Below are positions 43,008 to 54,256 of a stretch of 64,000 bases of DNA, piece by piece (the stretch's first letter is position 1; every line of letters begins with the position of its first letter). The stretch comes from Streptococcus equi subsp. equi (GTDB lineage Bacteria > Bacillota > Bacilli > Lactobacillales > Streptococcaceae). Made by a program: the position numbers and the translations under genes. Where the stretch lies: positions 62,001 through 126,000 of the forward strand of contig LR134389.1 of NCBI GenBank assembly GCA_900637675.1, in the 5' to 3' direction. The notes under the pieces are model-generated. The model made no database searches. It saw nothing but the letters and a program-made list of their open reading frames with translations, and was not told the origin of the DNA.

Positions 43008-43036
43008 TTGTATTTTCCAGACAAATAGTGTATAAT
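43008..43036 (+). promoter_or_regulatory. rpoB promoter
   Basis: TTGTAT, 17 bases, TATAAT. It begins right at the pbp1b stop and gives a leader of about 225 bases. Confidence 0.75.
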
Positions 43037-43082
43037 ATCTATAACTATTTGTCGTCTAATCTAGCTGAAATATTGTCCAGCT

Positions 43083-43139
43083 AGAAAGAACAGCAGTTAA
43101 ATCACACTGATAAGGTCCGATTTAGCTGCTCTTTTTGTG
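43083..43139 (+). ncRNA. structured rpoB leader, candidate Lacto-rpoB RNA
   Basis: GAACAGCAGTTAAATC pairs with GATTTAGCTGCTC (43119-43131), with a 15-base loop, then TTTTTGTG. A conserved RNA named Lacto-rpoB is known upstream of rpoB in Lactobacillales; place and hairpin agree. The T run also makes an attenuator possible. Not verified against the model. Confidence 0.6.
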
Positions 43140-43268
43140 CCTATTTTTAGATAAAAATCAATTTTGTAACAAAAATTTAAAGATTCTAAAAATACCACTT
43201 AAGACAAATATTGATGTTGCAATTGTTTGCTTGATAGCAAAGCTTAAAAAGAAAAAGGAGCTAAAAAC

Positions 43269-46200
43269 TTGGCAGGACATGACGTTCAATACGGGAAACA
43301 TCGTACCCGTCGTAGTTTTTCAAGAATCAAAGAGGTTCTTGATTTACCAAATTTGATTGAAATTCAAACTGATTCATTCCAAGATTTCTTAGATTCAGGC
43401 TTGAAGGAAGTATTTGAAGATGTGCTTCCAATCTCAAACTTTACAGACACGATGGAGCTTGAGTTTGTTGGTTACGAATTTAAGGAGCCTAAATATACCC
43501 TTGAAGAGGCTCGTATCCATGATGCAAGCTATTCTGCACCAATCTTTGTGACCTTCCGCCTGATTAATAAGGAAACTGGCGAAATCAAAACACAAGAGGT
43601 CTTTTTTGGTGATTTTCCGATTATGACTGAAATGGGAACCTTTATCATCAACGGTGGAGAGCGTATTATTGTTTCTCAGCTGGTTCGGTCTCCTGGTGTT
43701 TATTTCAATGACAAGGTTGATAAAAATGGTAAGGTTGGTTATGGCTCAACAGTTATCCCTAATCGTGGTGCTTGGCTAGAGCTAGAAACTGACTCAAAGG
43801 ATATTGCTTATACTCGTATTGACCGTACGCGTAAAATCCCATTTACAACGCTAGTGCGTGCACTTGGTTTTTCTGGTGATGACGAAATTATTGATATTTT
43901 TGGTGATAGTGAGCTTGTTCGCAATACCATTGAAAAGGATATTCATAAAAACCAAAGCGATTCACGTACAGATGAGGCTCTTAAGGAAATTTATGAACGC
44001 TTAAGACCAGGTGAGCCAAAGACAGCTGATAGCTCACGCAGCCTTTTGACAGCTCGTTTCTTTGATGCTCGCCGTTATGACTTGGCAGCAGTTGGCCGTT
44101 ATAAGATTAATAAAAAGCTGAACATCAAGACACGTCTTTTGAATCAAATTATTGCTGAAAATCTAATAGATAGTGAGACTGGAGAGATTCTGGTTGAGGC
44201 TGGAACAGAGATGACTCGTAGTGTGATTGAGTCAATCGAAGAGCAGCTTGATGGGGATTTGAACAAGTTTGTCTACACACCAAACGATTATGCGGTGGTG
44301 ACAGAGCCTGTGATCCTACAAAAATTCAAGGTGGTTTCACCAGTTGATCCTGATCGTGTGGTGACGATCGTTGGTAATGCTAACCCAGATGATAAGGTTC
44401 GTGCCCTTACTCCGGCTGATATTTTGGCTGAGATGTCTTATTTCCTTAACCTTGCTGAAGGTCTTGGAAAGGTCGATGACATTGACCACTTAGGTAATCG
44501 TCGTATCCGTGCAGTTGGTGAATTGCTTGCTAACCAATTCCGTATTGGTCTTGCTCGTATGGAGCGCAATGTCCGCGAGCGTATGTCTGTACAGGATAAC
44601 GATGTGTTGACTCCACAACAGATTATTAACATTCGTCCTGTAACGGCGGCTGTCAAAGAATTCTTTGGTTCTTCACAGCTATCACAGTTCATGGATCAGC
44701 ACAACCCATTGTCTGAGTTGTCGCACAAACGTCGTTTGTCTGCCTTAGGACCTGGTGGTTTGACACGTGATCGTGCTGGCTATGAGGTGCGTGACGTGCA
44801 CTACACTCACTATGGTCGTATGTGTCCGATTGAAACACCTGAAGGGCCAAATATCGGTTTGATTAATAACCTGTCTTCATTTGGACATCTGAACAAATAC
44901 GGCTTTATTCAAACCCCTTACCGTAAGGTTGATCGTGTGATTGGCCGAGTGACTAATGAGATTGTTTGGCTAACTGCTGATGAAGAGGATGAGTTTACAG
45001 TGGCTCAGGCTAATTCTAAGCTCAATCCAGACGGTACCTTTGCTGAAGAGATTGTCATGGGACGTCACCAAGGTAATAACCAAGAGTTTCCTGCTAGTCA
45101 GGTTGACTTTGTTGACGTGTCTCCTAAGCAGGTAGTCGCTGTTGCGACAGCATGTATTCCTTTCCTTGAAAACGATGACTCCAACCGCGCCCTAATGGGA
45201 GCTAACATGCAGCGTCAGGCTGTGCCATTGATTGATCCAAAGGCTCCTTATGTTGGTACGGGTATGGAATATCAAGCAGCTCATGATTCAGGTGCTGCGG
45301 TAATTGCCCAGCATAATGGTAAGGTTGTCTTTTCAGATGCTGAAAGAGTAGAGGTGCGTCGTGAGGACGGTTCACTTGATGTTTACCACATCACAAAATT
45401 CCGCCGTTCAAACTCTGGTACTGCCTACAACCAACGAACCCTTGTTAAAATAGGTGATATTGTTGAAAAGGGTGACTTTATCGCTGATGGCCCTTCTATG
45501 GAAAAAGGTGAGATGGCTCTTGGTCAAAATCCAATCGTTGCTTACATGACCTGGGAAGGGTACAACTTTGAGGACGCGGTTATCATGAGTGAGCGTCTTG
45601 TGAAGGAGGACGTTTATACCTCTGTTCACTTGGAGGAGTTTGAATCAGAAACACGCGACACAAAGCTTGGACCTGAGGAAATCACACGTGAAGTGCCAAA
45701 CGTTGGTGAAGAAGCCCTCAAGGACCTTGATGAAATGGGTATTATCCGTATCGGTGCAGAGGTCAAGGAAGGCGATATTCTTGTTGGTAAGGTAACTCCT
45801 AAGGGTGAAAAAGACCTTTCTGCTGAAGAACGTCTCCTGCATGCTATCTTTGGTGATAAATCACGTGAGGTTCGTGATACCTCGTTACGTGTTCCTCATG
45901 GTGGTGACGGGATTGTACGTGATGTGAAGATCTTTACACGCGCAAATGGTGATGAGCTTCAATCAGGTGTTAATATGCTGGTGCGTGTTTACATTGCTCA
46001 AAAGCGTAAAATCAAGGTCGGAGATAAAATGGCCGGGCGTCATGGTAACAAGGGTGTCGTCTCACGTATTGTACCGGTTGAGGATATGCCATATCTGCCA
46101 GACGGAACCCCTGTTGACATCATGCTGAACCCTCTTGGGGTGCCGTCTCGTATGAACATTGGACAGGTTATGGAGCTTCACCTAGGTATGGCTGCTCGTA

Positions 46201-46835
46201 ATTTGGGTATCCATATCGCAACACCGGTCTTTGACGGAGCTACGTCTGAGGACCTTTGGGAAACTGTTCGTGAAGCAGGTATGGATAGCGATGCTAAGAC
46301 TGTTCTTTATGATGGCCGTACTGGTGAGCCGTTTGATAATCGTGTGTCAGTTGGTGTCATGTATATGATTAAGCTTCACCACATGGTTGATGATAAGCTT
46401 CACGCGCGTTCTGTAGGACCATACTCACTGGTTACCCAACAGCCGCTTGGAGGTAAAGCTCAGTTTGGTGGCCAACGTTTTGGTGAGATGGAGGTATGGG
46501 CTCTTGAGGCTTATGGTGCTTCAAACGTTCTTCAGGAAATCTTGACCTATAAGTCAGACGATGTGAATGGTCGCTTGAAAGCTTATGAGGCGATTACCAA
46601 AGGTAAGCCAATTCCAAAGCCTGGTGTACCAGAATCTTTCCGCGTTCTTGTGAAAGAATTGCAATCACTTGGTCTTGATATGCGTGTCCTTGATGAAGAC
46701 GATAATGAAGTTGAGCTTCGTGATCTTGATGAAGGCGAAGACGATGACGTGATGCACGTTGACGATCTTGAAAAAGCGCGTGAAAAGCAGGCTCAGGAAA
46801 CTCAAGATATTGCTGAATCAACTGAAGACAACTAA
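43269..46835 (+). CDS. rpoB: RNA polymerase beta subunit
   Basis: 1188 residues starting at a TTG ([19 protein letters not shown]) after AAAGGAG. The rifampicin region ([22 protein letters not shown]) shows wild-type residues, so no rifampicin resistance is expected. The hybrid-binding lysines in [14 protein letters not shown] are present, and the acidic C-terminal tail is typical of streptococci. rpoC follows after 90 bases. Confidence 0.98.
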   Translation: MAGHDVQYGKHRTRRSFSRIKEVLDLPNLIEIQTDSFQDFLDSGLKEVFEDVLPISNFTDTMELEFVGYEFKEPKYTLEEARIHDASYSAPIFVTFRLINKETGEIKTQEVFFGDFPIMTEMGTFIINGGERIIVSQLVRSPGVYFNDKVDKNGKVGYGSTVIPNRGAWLELETDSKDIAYTRIDRTRKIPFTTLVRALGFSGDDEIIDIFGDSELVRNTIEKDIHKNQSDSRTDEALKEIYERLRPGEPKTADSSRSLLTARFFDARRYDLAAVGRYKINKKLNIKTRLLNQIIAENLIDSETGEILVEAGTEMTRSVIESIEEQLDGDLNKFVYTPNDYAVVTEPVILQKFKVVSPVDPDRVVTIVGNANPDDKVRALTPADILAEMSYFLNLAEGLGKVDDIDHLGNRRIRAVGELLANQFRIGLARMERNVRERMSVQDNDVLTPQQIINIRPVTAAVKEFFGSSQLSQFMDQHNPLSELSHKRRLSALGPGGLTRDRAGYEVRDVHYTHYGRMCPIETPEGPNIGLINNLSSFGHLNKYGFIQTPYRKVDRVIGRVTNEIVWLTADEEDEFTVAQANSKLNPDGTFAEEIVMGRHQGNNQEFPASQVDFVDVSPKQVVAVATACIPFLENDDSNRALMGANMQRQAVPLIDPKAPYVGTGMEYQAAHDSGAAVIAQHNGKVVFSDAERVEVRREDGSLDVYHITKFRRSNSGTAYNQRTLVKIGDIVEKGDFIADGPSMEKGEMALGQNPIVAYMTWEGYNFEDAVIMSERLVKEDVYTSVHLEEFESETRDTKLGPEEITREVPNVGEEALKDLDEMGIIRIGAEVKEGDILVGKVTPKGEKDLSAEERLLHAIFGDKSREVRDTSLRVPHGGDGIVRDVKIFTRANGDELQSGVNMLVRVYIAQKRKIKVGDKMAGRHGNKGVVSRIVPVEDMPYLPDGTPVDIMLNPLGVPSRMNIGQVMELHLGMAARNLGIHIATPVFDGATSEDLWETVREAGMDSDAKTVLYDGRTGEPFDNRVSVGVMYMIKLHHMVDDKLHARSVGPYSLVTQQPLGGKAQFGGQRFGEMEVWALEAYGASNVLQEILTYKSDDVNGRLKAYEAITKGKPIPKPGVPESFRVLVKELQSLGLDMRVLDEDDNEVELRDLDEGEDDDVMHVDDLEKAREKQAQETQDIAESTEDN

Positions 46836-46925
46836 ATCATAAACATTTGTAACAGAAATAATGACTAGACTAGGGCTATTTGCCCTAGCTGCTAGTAAGT
46901 CATCAAAGGCAGAAAGGTAAAACTA

Positions 46926-49900
46926 GTGGTTGACGTAAATCGTTTTAAAAGTATGCAAATCACATTAGCTTCACCAAGTAAGGTCCGTTCATGGTCCTAT
47001 GGTGAAGTTAAAAAACCTGAAACAATCAACTACCGTACATTAAAACCAGAACGTGAGGGTCTTTTTGACGAAGTCATTTTTGGACCAACCAAGGATTGGG
47101 AGTGTGCGTGTGGCAAATATAAACGTATTCGCTATAAGGGCATTGTCTGTGACCGTTGTGGGGTCGAGGTAACGCGTGCAAAGGTTCGTCGTGAACGCAT
47201 GGGACACATTGAGCTGAAGGCACCTGTCTCACATATCTGGTATTTTAAGGGAATCCCATCTCGTATGGGCTTGACTCTTGATATGAGTCCTCGTGCTCTT
47301 GAGGAGGTAATCTATTTTGCGGCTTATGTGGTTATTGATCCAAAGGACACACCGCTTGAGCCAAAATCACTATTGACAGAGCGTGAATATCGTGAAAAAA
47401 TCCAAGAATATGGACATGGCTCATTCATTGCTAAAATGGGGGCAGAGGCTATTCAAGACCTCCTAAAGCGTGTTGATTTGGTCACAGAAATTGCTGAGCT
47501 AAAGGAAGAATTAAAAACAGCAACAGGCCAAAAGCGTATCAAGGCTGTTCGTCGGTTAGATGTGCTTGATGCCTTTCATAAATCAGGCAATAAGCCAGAA
47601 TGGATGATCCTGAACATCTTGCCGGTCATTCCACCAGATCTTCGTCCTATGGTGCAATTGGACGGTGGCCGCTTTGCAGCCTCAGACTTGAATGACCTTT
47701 ACCGTCGTGTCATTAACCGTAATAATCGTTTAGCACGTTTGTTGGAGCTTAATGCGCCTGGTATCATTGTGCAAAATGAAAAGCGTATGCTGCAAGAGGC
47801 GGTTGATGCTTTGATTGATAATGGTCGTCGTGGTCGTCCTATTACAGGACCTGGTAGTCGTCCGCTTAAATCCTTGAGCCACATGCTTAAAGGAAAACAA
47901 GGGCGTTTTCGTCAAAACCTGCTTGGGAAGCGTGTTGACTTCTCAGGTCGTTCAGTTATTGCTGTGGGTCCAACGCTAAAAATGTACCAATGTGGTGTAC
48001 CACGTGAGATGGCTATTGAGCTTTTCAAGCCATTTGTGATACGTGAGATTGTTGCCCGCGAATTTGCCGGCAACGTCAAAGCAGCTAAGCGTATGGTTGA
48101 GCGTGGCGATGAGCGTATCTGGGATATTCTAGAAGAGGTTATCAAGGAGCATCCAGTCCTGCTTAACCGCGCACCTACCCTTCACAGATTAGGGATTCAG
48201 GCCTTTGAGCCGGTGCTTATTGATGGTAAGGCTCTTCGTCTTCACCCGCTTGTGTGTGAGGCCTACAATGCCGACTTTGACGGAGACCAAATGGCTATTC
48301 ACGTGCCGCTTTCAGAGGAAGCACAGGCAGAGGCTCGTTTGTTGATGCTTGCTGCTGAGCATATTCTTAACCCTAAGGACGGTAAGCCAGTTGTAACACC
48401 TTCTCAGGATATGGTGCTAGGAAACTACTACCTAACAATGGAAGATGCTGGTCGTGAAGGCGAAGGTATGGTCTTTAAGGACAAGGACGAAGCGGTAATG
48501 GCTTACCGTAATGGCTATGTTCACCTTCATAGTCGTGTTGGTATTGCTGTTGACAGTATGCCAAGCAAGCTTTGGAAGGATAGTCAAAGACACAAAATCA
48601 TGGTGACAACGGTCGGTAAGATCTTGTTTAATGACATCATGCCAGAGGACCTTCCTTACCTCCAAGAGCCAAATAATGCTAACTTGACAGAGGGCACTCC
48701 AGATAAATATTTCTTGAAGCCAGGTCAGAATATTCAGGAGGTTATTGATAGCTTACCGATCAATGTGCCCTTCAAGAAGAAAAATCTTGGTAACATCATT
48801 GCGGAAACCTTCAAGCGTTTCCGTACAACAGAAACATCGGCCTTTCTTGACCGCTTGAAGGACCTTGGCTACTATCATTCAACCCTTGCGGGCTTGACGG
48901 TTGGGATCGCTGATATTCCGGTTATTGACAACAAGGCTGAGATCATCGAGGCTGCTCACCATCGTGTTGAGGAAATTAATAAGGCCTTCCGTCGAGGCTT
49001 GATGACTGATGATGATCGCTATGTTGCAGTCACAACAACATGGCGCGAGGCAAAAGAAGCCCTTGAGAAGCGTCTGATTGAAACACAGGATCCTAAGAAC
49101 CCAATCGTTATGATGATGGACTCAGGAGCGCGTGGTAACATCTCTAACTTCTCGCAGCTTGCCGGTATGCGTGGCTTGATGGCTGCTCCTAATGGCCGTA
49201 TTATGGAGCTTCCTATCCTGTCTAACTTCCGCGAAGGCTTGTCTGTTTTGGAAATGTTCTTCTCAACTCATGGTGCTCGTAAGGGTATGACTGATACGGC
49301 TCTTAAGACAGCTGACTCAGGCTATCTGACACGTCGTTTAGTTGATGTTGCGCAAGATGTCATCATTCGTGAGGACGATTGTGGTACAGACCGAGGCCTT
49401 CTTATTCGAGCTATCACAGATGGCAAGGAAGTCACTGAAACACTTGAGGAGCGCTTGCAGGGTCGATACACTCGTAAATCAGTCAAGCACCCTGAAACTG
49501 GTGAGGTATTGATTGGTGCTGACCAATTAATCACTGAGGACATGGCTCGCAAGATTGTTGATGCTGGTGTTGAAGAGGTTACCATTCGCTCAGTATTTAC
49601 CTGTGCTACTCGTCATGGAGTGTGTCGTCACTGTTACGGTATCAACCTAGCGACAGGTGATGCGGTTGAGGTTGGTGAGGCTGTTGGTACTATCGCTGCC
49701 CAATCTATTGGTGAGCCTGGTACTCAGCTGACCATGCGTACCTTCCACACAGGAGGGGTTGCCTCTAATACCGATATCACACAGGGTCTTCCTCGTATCC
49801 AAGAAATCTTTGAAGCGCGCAACCCTAAAGGGGAAGCAGTTATCACAGAGGTTAAGGGGACTGTTATTGAGATTGAAGAGGACGCATCAACTCGTACTAA

Positions 49901-50561
49901 GAAGGTCTACGTTCAAGGTAAAACAGGCATGGGTGAATATGTTGTGCCATTTACAGCGCGTATGAAGGTTGAGGTTGGTGATGAGGTCAATCGTGGAGCT
50001 GCCCTTACAGAAGGGTCAATCCAGCCTAAGCACCTCCTTGAGGTTCGTGATACCTTGTCAGTTGAGACCTACTTGCTTGCTGAGGTTCAAAAGGTTTACC
50101 GCAGCCAAGGGGTAGAAATCGGAGACAAGCACGTTGAGGTTATGGTTCGTCAAATGCTTCGCAAGGTACGTGTCATGGATCCAGGTGATACAGATCTTCT
50201 GCCAGGAACCTTAATGGATATTGCAGACTTTACAGATGCCAATAAGGAGATTGTTATCTCTGGAGGTATTCCTGCGACCTCTCGTCCAGTGCTTATGGGA
50301 ATCACAAAAGCCTCACTTGAGACTAACTCATTCCTATCAGCAGCTTCCTTCCAGGAAACCACTCGCGTGCTGACAGACGCTGCTATCCGAGGCAAAAAAG
50401 ACCATCTATTGGGGCTTAAGGAAAATGTTATCATTGGTAAGATCATTCCAGCAGGTACTGGTATGGTTCGTTACCGTAACATTGAACCGCAAGCTATCAA
50501 TGAGGTTGAGGTTATCGAAGAAGCTGAAGCTACAGAAGAGCCAGCAATTATTAAGGAATAA
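46926..50561 (+). CDS. rpoC: RNA polymerase beta' subunit
   Basis: 1211 residues starting at GTG ([16 protein letters not shown]). N-terminal zinc site [16 protein letters not shown], the catalytic NADFDGDQM (Asp 450, 452, 454), bridge and trigger helices, and a second zinc site with C..CRHC near 49600. Catalyses RNA synthesis with rpoB. The terminator lies eight bases past the stop. Confidence 0.98.
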   Translation: MVDVNRFKSMQITLASPSKVRSWSYGEVKKPETINYRTLKPEREGLFDEVIFGPTKDWECACGKYKRIRYKGIVCDRCGVEVTRAKVRRERMGHIELKAPVSHIWYFKGIPSRMGLTLDMSPRALEEVIYFAAYVVIDPKDTPLEPKSLLTEREYREKIQEYGHGSFIAKMGAEAIQDLLKRVDLVTEIAELKEELKTATGQKRIKAVRRLDVLDAFHKSGNKPEWMILNILPVIPPDLRPMVQLDGGRFAASDLNDLYRRVINRNNRLARLLELNAPGIIVQNEKRMLQEAVDALIDNGRRGRPITGPGSRPLKSLSHMLKGKQGRFRQNLLGKRVDFSGRSVIAVGPTLKMYQCGVPREMAIELFKPFVIREIVAREFAGNVKAAKRMVERGDERIWDILEEVIKEHPVLLNRAPTLHRLGIQAFEPVLIDGKALRLHPLVCEAYNADFDGDQMAIHVPLSEEAQAEARLLMLAAEHILNPKDGKPVVTPSQDMVLGNYYLTMEDAGREGEGMVFKDKDEAVMAYRNGYVHLHSRVGIAVDSMPSKLWKDSQRHKIMVTTVGKILFNDIMPEDLPYLQEPNNANLTEGTPDKYFLKPGQNIQEVIDSLPINVPFKKKNLGNIIAETFKRFRTTETSAFLDRLKDLGYYHSTLAGLTVGIADIPVIDNKAEIIEAAHHRVEEINKAFRRGLMTDDDRYVAVTTTWREAKEALEKRLIETQDPKNPIVMMMDSGARGNISNFSQLAGMRGLMAAPNGRIMELPILSNFREGLSVLEMFFSTHGARKGMTDTALKTADSGYLTRRLVDVAQDVIIREDDCGTDRGLLIRAITDGKEVTETLEERLQGRYTRKSVKHPETGEVLIGADQLITEDMARKIVDAGVEEVTIRSVFTCATRHGVCRHCYGINLATGDAVEVGEAVGTIAAQSIGEPGTQLTMRTFHTGGVASNTDITQGLPRIQEIFEARNPKGEAVITEVKGTVIEIEEDASTRTKKVYVQGKTGMGEYVVPFTARMKVEVGDEVNRGAALTEGSIQPKHLLEVRDTLSVETYLLAEVQKVYRSQGVEIGDKHVEVMVRQMLRKVRVMDPGDTDLLPGTLMDIADFTDANKEIVISGGIPATSRPVLMGITKASLETNSFLSAASFQETTRVLTDAAIRGKKDHLLGLKENVIIGKIIPAGTGMVRYRNIEPQAINEVEVIEEAEATEEPAIIKE

Positions 50562-50568
50562 GAAATAA

Positions 50569-50593
50569 AAGGAGCTAGCCTTAGCTCCTTTTA
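50569..50593 (+). terminator. rpoBC terminator
   Basis: AAAGGAGCTA-gcct-TAGCTCCTTT followed by TA. It forms part of a 50-base block repeated at 52092. Confidence 0.85.
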
Positions 50594-50620
50594 TCATGCT
50601 AAAATCATTAGATTAATTGG
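50571..50620 (+). repeat. direct repeat, left copy (rpoC terminator block)
   Basis: GGAGCTAGCCTTAGCTCC.. to ..ATCATTAGATTAATTGG. Identical at 48 of 50 bases to 52092-52141. The two copies bound the IS fragments and the AT-rich cargo. Confidence 0.9.
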
Positions 50621-50887
50621 GCTCCATGTCAACTATAGTAGGTGACTGATAACTAAGCACGAGAGGAGACGAAGGTCGTCTTCTCTTTTGTCATGTTCAA
50701 AGCAAGCATAGATAAGTTTCTTGAAATTGTCAACGTTTCTGAATCCAAATGCATTGCGCTTGATGTCTTTGATCAGTTTGCTAGTCGCTTCAAACTTGGC
50801 GTTAGAATAAGGTAGTTCAATGGCATTAGTGATATAGTCTTTATATTGTATGTAGATAGACAAAACTATTTTAAAAATGTTAATCAA
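50620..50887 (-). mobile_element. ISL3-type transposase remnant (copy 3)
   Basis: Begins at the IS end GGCTCCATGTCAACTATAGT. On the minus strand about 84 codons of a transposase C terminus remain open (AIELPYSNAKFEATSKLIKD; KRNAFGFRNVDNFKKLIYA), matching the end of ISL3/IS1167-like transposases. The rest of the element is lost at about 50887, where AT-rich cargo begins. Confidence 0.65.
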
Positions 50888-51130
50888 AATAACTTAATAG
50901 TGGAAAAATCGATAAATTATTTTATTATAAAAAAAGCTTCCAAAATTTAATTTTATCATTTGTTTTTTTAAAATATAGTCTTATTTTTAAGGAAAATATA
51001 TGTTATTCTGTACATGTAGGTTTCTTAGGTGGTTCATTTTACCAGAAAGGAGTTTATTTTTAGTAGTAAAATTAACTATTACCGGTAAAGATTGTTTGTT
51101 TTAATTTTAGAGATTAAAAAGGAGTAGATT

Positions 51131-51685
51131 ATGAGACTAAAAAAACTTATTTATTCTAGTATCGCTGCGCTTGCAATTTTAACTTACGGTACTATTTCGG
51201 CTAATGCTGATGCCTCTATTCCAGAAATTGATCAAACTGAAGTAATAACTATTTTAAAATCTGATGGGTATTTAAATATTGATGAAGGTACTCAAGAAGT
51301 TACTATAACAGAAAAATATAAACAAGCAGTTTTATCTTCTATTGATTTAGATAGACAAGAAGCAATTTTTACTGAAAATTCTGTTACTATAAGAGATATA
51401 TTTAGTCCTAGATCATTTACTGGGGTAAATAAAATTGTTTTTACTTGGAAAGGCTATGATCTTTATTTAGATAGTACCAATGCGAATAGATTATCTGCAC
51501 TAGGCTGGGGATCAACTGCTTTGTCAGGTCTTATTCCAGACCCTATAGTATCTAAGGTACTTGCAGCCGCTTTAGGAGTTGTGTCTGCATCAATATCTTA
51601 TGCTAATGCTGCAGGAAGAGGAGTAATTGTTGCCTTTGTAGGAACTTTTCCAAGAGGTGTGATACATTGGGTGGCTTCACAATGA
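51131..51685 (+). CDS. secreted protein with hydrophobic glycine-rich C terminus, possible bacteriocin-like
   Basis: 184 residues. Signal peptide MRLKKLIYSSIAALAILTYG cut near the A-N-A-D site (25-27), a polar middle, then a hydrophobic C-terminal third (SALGWGSTALSGLIPDPIV; VLAAALGVVSASISYA; ending GVIHWVASQ). This layout is seen in secreted antimicrobial or membrane-active proteins, but I do not recognise a named family. AAAGGAG precedes the ATG. The stop TGA overlaps the ATG of a 50-residue membrane protein (ATGA), a toxin-immunity-like arrangement. The gene is AT-rich and sits in the repeat-bounded island. Confidence 0.6.
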   Translation: MRLKKLIYSSIAALAILTYGTISANADASIPEIDQTEVITILKSDGYLNIDEGTQEVTITEKYKQAVLSSIDLDRQEAIFTENSVTIRDIFSPRSFTGVNKIVFTWKGYDLYLDSTNANRLSALGWGSTALSGLIPDPIVSKVLAAALGVVSASISYANAAGRGVIVAFVGTFPRGVIHWVASQ

Positions 51686-51834
51686 TAGCATTATATTTAA
51701 AAATACTGTGTTTAGCAATTAATTTGATATTATTGGTGTTTGTTGATAAATTATTTAAAAATAATACTATTTTTTGGAAAGTTTTTTTCTGCCTATTGGG
51801 TATAGTTTTACCTATCATTTTTTTCGTATACTAA
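51682..51834 (+). CDS. 50-residue two-helix membrane protein, candidate immunity protein
   Basis: ATG 51682 overlaps the preceding stop by four bases, so translation is coupled. MIALYLKILCLAINLILLVF and a second helix (KVFFCLLGIVLPIIFFVY) are joined by a short basic loop. Small two-helix proteins coupled to bacteriocin genes often give self-immunity; this role is inference. A further 30-codon scrap (51905-51997, MSLLLVVILTISVRKVYKN) follows and may be part of a once longer gene. Confidence 0.55.
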   Translation: MIALYLKILCLAINLILLVFVDKLFKNNTIFWKVFFCLLGIVLPIIFFVY

Positions 51835-51981
51835 TGATCCAGGCAGGGAATGGATTTGTTAGAAAGACAATCAAGTTGTGATTAATTATGTCTTTTATTG
51901 AATTATGTCATTATTGCTGGTAGTTATTCTTACTATATCCGTAAGAAAAGTCTATAAAAATATTCCAAGAAAAATTGAAAG

Positions 51982-52009
51982 AAAACGAAGGAGTTAATTC
52001 CTTCGTTTT
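51982..52009 (+). terminator. terminator of the island genes
   Basis: AAAACGAAGGA-gttaat-TCCTTCGTTTT, a perfect 11-bp stem ending in TTTT. Confidence 0.85.
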
Positions 52010-52011
52010 AT

Positions 52012-52091
52012 GGCTCCATGTTAACTGTAGTGGGTGGCTTATATCTAAGCACGAGAGGAGATGAAGTTCGTCTGCTCTTTTGTGATGTTCA
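52012..52091 (-). mobile_element. ISL3-type end fragment (copy 4)
   Basis: Eighty bases starting GGCTCCATGTTAACTGTAGT that match the outer end of copy 3 in the same orientation, then switch abruptly (after TGTTCA) to the right-hand direct repeat. Confidence 0.7.
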
Positions 52092-52141
52092 GGAGCTAGC
52101 CTTAGCTCCTTTTGTTATGCTAAAATCATTAGATTAATTGG
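52092..52141 (+). repeat. direct repeat, right copy (rpoC terminator block)
   Basis: Second copy of the block at 50571-50620, two differences in 50. Still able to fold as a terminator. Confidence 0.9.
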
Positions 52142-52248
52142 TTATATTACGCTATGATAAAAACAATATTAATCAAAATGAGAGACAAATGCGATAAATA
52201 CTAAAAGTTATACGTATATTAATCTCTTAAAAGAAAGTGATTGAATTG

Positions 52249-53295
52249 ATGACAAAAGAGAGCCAGAAAGTCACTGACAGCCTCAATACCTCTGTGGTAA
52301 GCCTGTTACAATACTGTTTTGCCATAATGGTTATTGTTATTCATAGCGGTAGGCTGTTTCAGTATGAGCCGCTGCATTTCTTTTTGAAAAGCTTTTTAGG
52401 AAGAATGGCGGTGCCTTATTTTCTCATTTGTACCGCCTTTTTTCTAAGAGGCCGCCTTAGAGAGGCGAATCGGGAAAAGCAGTACTTCAAGCAAATACTA
52501 AAAACCTATTTGCTTTGGTCTCTGATTTACCTCCCTTATGCTTATGCCTTTTTTGAGTCGCTTCGTCTGCCTAAGCATTATCTTCCCCTTGGCTTGTGTT
52601 TAGCCCTTAGTTATTTTGGGATGTGCTATCATCTGTGGTATATTCCTGCTTTATGGCTGGGGTGGGTGCTTGTTCAGCTTTCTCTGAAGACCTTTGGTAA
52701 GAAGGTAACGCTCATCATAGTGGCGGGCTTGTATTTACTAGGGAGTATGGAAACCTATTCTCATTTTTTAAGCTCGACGCCTTTTGAGCCTTTGCTGACA
52801 GGCTACATGCACATTTTTCAAACAAGTCGCAATGGTATTTTTTACACCCCTGCTTATCTTTGTGCGGGCTGCTTGCTCTATGATCACTTTTCATCGTCGC
52901 TTTTTTCTCAGAGGTATATGAGAAAGGCGGCTGTTTGCCTGATCTTATTGGCCTTGGAAAGCCTGCTTATTTACCATCATCAGGGTCTGGATAAAAATTT
53001 CTTCTTGCTTTCTGCGCTGTTTACTACCTTTTTATTCAATGCCAGTGTCCGTATCAGCCTTCTGTCTAAATATTCTTTAGCTAAATTAAAAAAGCTAAGC
53101 TATTATTATTTTTTCTTGCACCCAATGTTTATCGAATGTTCGCTATTTCTGCTAAGGCCCTACCAGCTTGCCCCGGCCACAAAAGGGAAACTGGTCTTTC
53201 TCATGACCCTGCTAGCTACTCATCTTTGCTCAGAGGCCCTTATGCTGCTGGTACGTTCTCAAGCTCATGCCAAGGCCTATCTTAAAAGGCAGTGA
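52249..53295 (+). CDS. membrane acyltransferase (acyltransferase family 3)
   Basis: 348 residues from ATG 52249; a GTG four codons upstream (52237) is possible. About ten membrane helices. The family-3 features are an N-terminal helix with IHSGRLFQY (catalytic-type His), GRMAVPYFLICTAFFLRGRL, and WYIPALWLGW. Such enzymes O-acetylate or otherwise acylate cell-surface glycans or antibiotics; the acceptor is not known. Separated from the island by about 100 bases. Confidence 0.8.
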   Translation: MTKESQKVTDSLNTSVVSLLQYCFAIMVIVIHSGRLFQYEPLHFFLKSFLGRMAVPYFLICTAFFLRGRLREANREKQYFKQILKTYLLWSLIYLPYAYAFFESLRLPKHYLPLGLCLALSYFGMCYHLWYIPALWLGWVLVQLSLKTFGKKVTLIIVAGLYLLGSMETYSHFLSSTPFEPLLTGYMHIFQTSRNGIFYTPAYLCAGCLLYDHFSSSLFSQRYMRKAAVCLILLALESLLIYHHQGLDKNFFLLSALFTTFLFNASVRISLLSKYSLAKLKKLSYYYFFLHPMFIECSLFLLRPYQLAPATKGKLVFLMTLLATHLCSEALMLLVRSQAHAKAYLKRQ

Positions 53296-53354
53296 GCAGA
53301 TGTTTTTAAAAATATCTTTCTTCGGCTATAATAGGCAATAGAGGAAATGAGAAC

Positions 53355-53720
53355 ATGTATCAAGTGATTGAAATGTATGGAGACTGGGAGCCTTGGTGGT
53401 TTATAGATGGTTGGCAAGACGATATTGTTCAGGAGAAATCGTTTGACAGCTGGCCTGCTGCACTGGCTTATTTTGAGGAAGAATGGCAGCGCATGAAAAA
53501 GAGCTATCCCAGCTACCACAGTCAAAAAAGCTTATTGGCTACCTTTTGGAGGGAAGATGAGCGAAGATGGTGTGAGGATTGCGATGAGGAGCTGCAGCAG
53601 TATCACTCTCTTTTATTGCTAAAGGATAGAGACATTGTGCCAAAGCATCATTATCAGTCATATTTTGAGCAAAGAAATGACTGCCCACAAGCCTCCCTTA
53701 GCTGTAAATTAAGCATCTGA
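53355..53720 (+). CDS. DUF1033 family protein
   Basis: 121 residues (MYQVIEMYGDWEPWWFIDGW), strongly aromatic and acidic, a conserved Lactobacillales family of unknown function often found beside the comY operon. Cytosolic by composition. Confidence 0.85.
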   Translation: MYQVIEMYGDWEPWWFIDGWQDDIVQEKSFDSWPAALAYFEEEWQRMKKSYPSYHSQKSLLATFWREDERRWCEDCDEELQQYHSLLLLKDRDIVPKHHYQSYFEQRNDCPQASLSCKLSI

Positions 53721-53760
53721 GAGGCTTACAGCTATCAGTCAAATCTATTATCACTCAAAT

Positions 53761-53805
53761 AGCCTAAGATCAGCTAATTAGAGAGCTGACCTTAGGCTAT
53801 TTTTG
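53761..53805 (+). terminator. terminator after the DUF1033 gene
   Basis: AGCCTAAGATCAGCT pairs with AGCTGACCTTAGGCT (one A-C mismatch), then ATTTTTG. Confidence 0.85.
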
Positions 53806-53989
53806 TTGTCTGGAAAGATGTCTAATCTAGCAGTGCCTGATTGGGATAGAGAAAACAACATAGCGAGCCTCATTATGATAAAATCATTTGAGGCATGATA
53901 TAATGTTATTTTTTTATAAAAATGGATTAAATATAACATTGTAAACGTTAACAGAATATGGTATATTTTTGTTAAATAGTTAATGATTT

Positions 53990-54192
53990 GAGTGGTATTG
54001 TGGTAATCGCCATGTCCTTTATGATTGAAGGCGTTTTCAATAGGTGACCTTCTGACCTCTTCTCACCGGTCCTTTGTGGAGAGCTCAGGACGTGATAATC
54101 AGAGGCGTGCATGGTCTGGTGCTGGTTACTACTCCTATGCTTTTATCAATACTAATTTTGGAGAGCACGTGACCTTTGATGCAGGGAAATAG
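53990..54192 (+). pseudogene. decayed lactococcin 972-type bacteriocin gene
   Basis: The last 50 codons before TAG at 54190 read cleanly: SHRSFVESSGRDNQRRAWSG then AGYYSYAFINTNFGEHVTF. This resembles the C-terminal half of lactococcin 972-family peptides, which have the SSGRDNQ..A..GYW..A pattern. The N-terminal part and signal peptide (about 53990-54042) are out of frame with it. The intact transporter pair of this family follows 65 bases on, so context supports the call. Confidence 0.65.
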
Positions 54193-54256
54193 GCAGGTCA
54201 GTGTGTGTTTATTAGGGGCGGAGAGACTCCGTCCCTTTTAAGGTAAGGAGTGGGTT

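Noticed and set aside
43135-43356. ORF starting in the rpoB leader
   Set aside because: It overlaps the rpoB start in another frame, has no ribosome site, and sits over the leader RNA.
53277-53525. Minus-strand ORF over the DUF1033 gene
   Set aside because: Shadow of the plus-strand coding sequence; no start signal.
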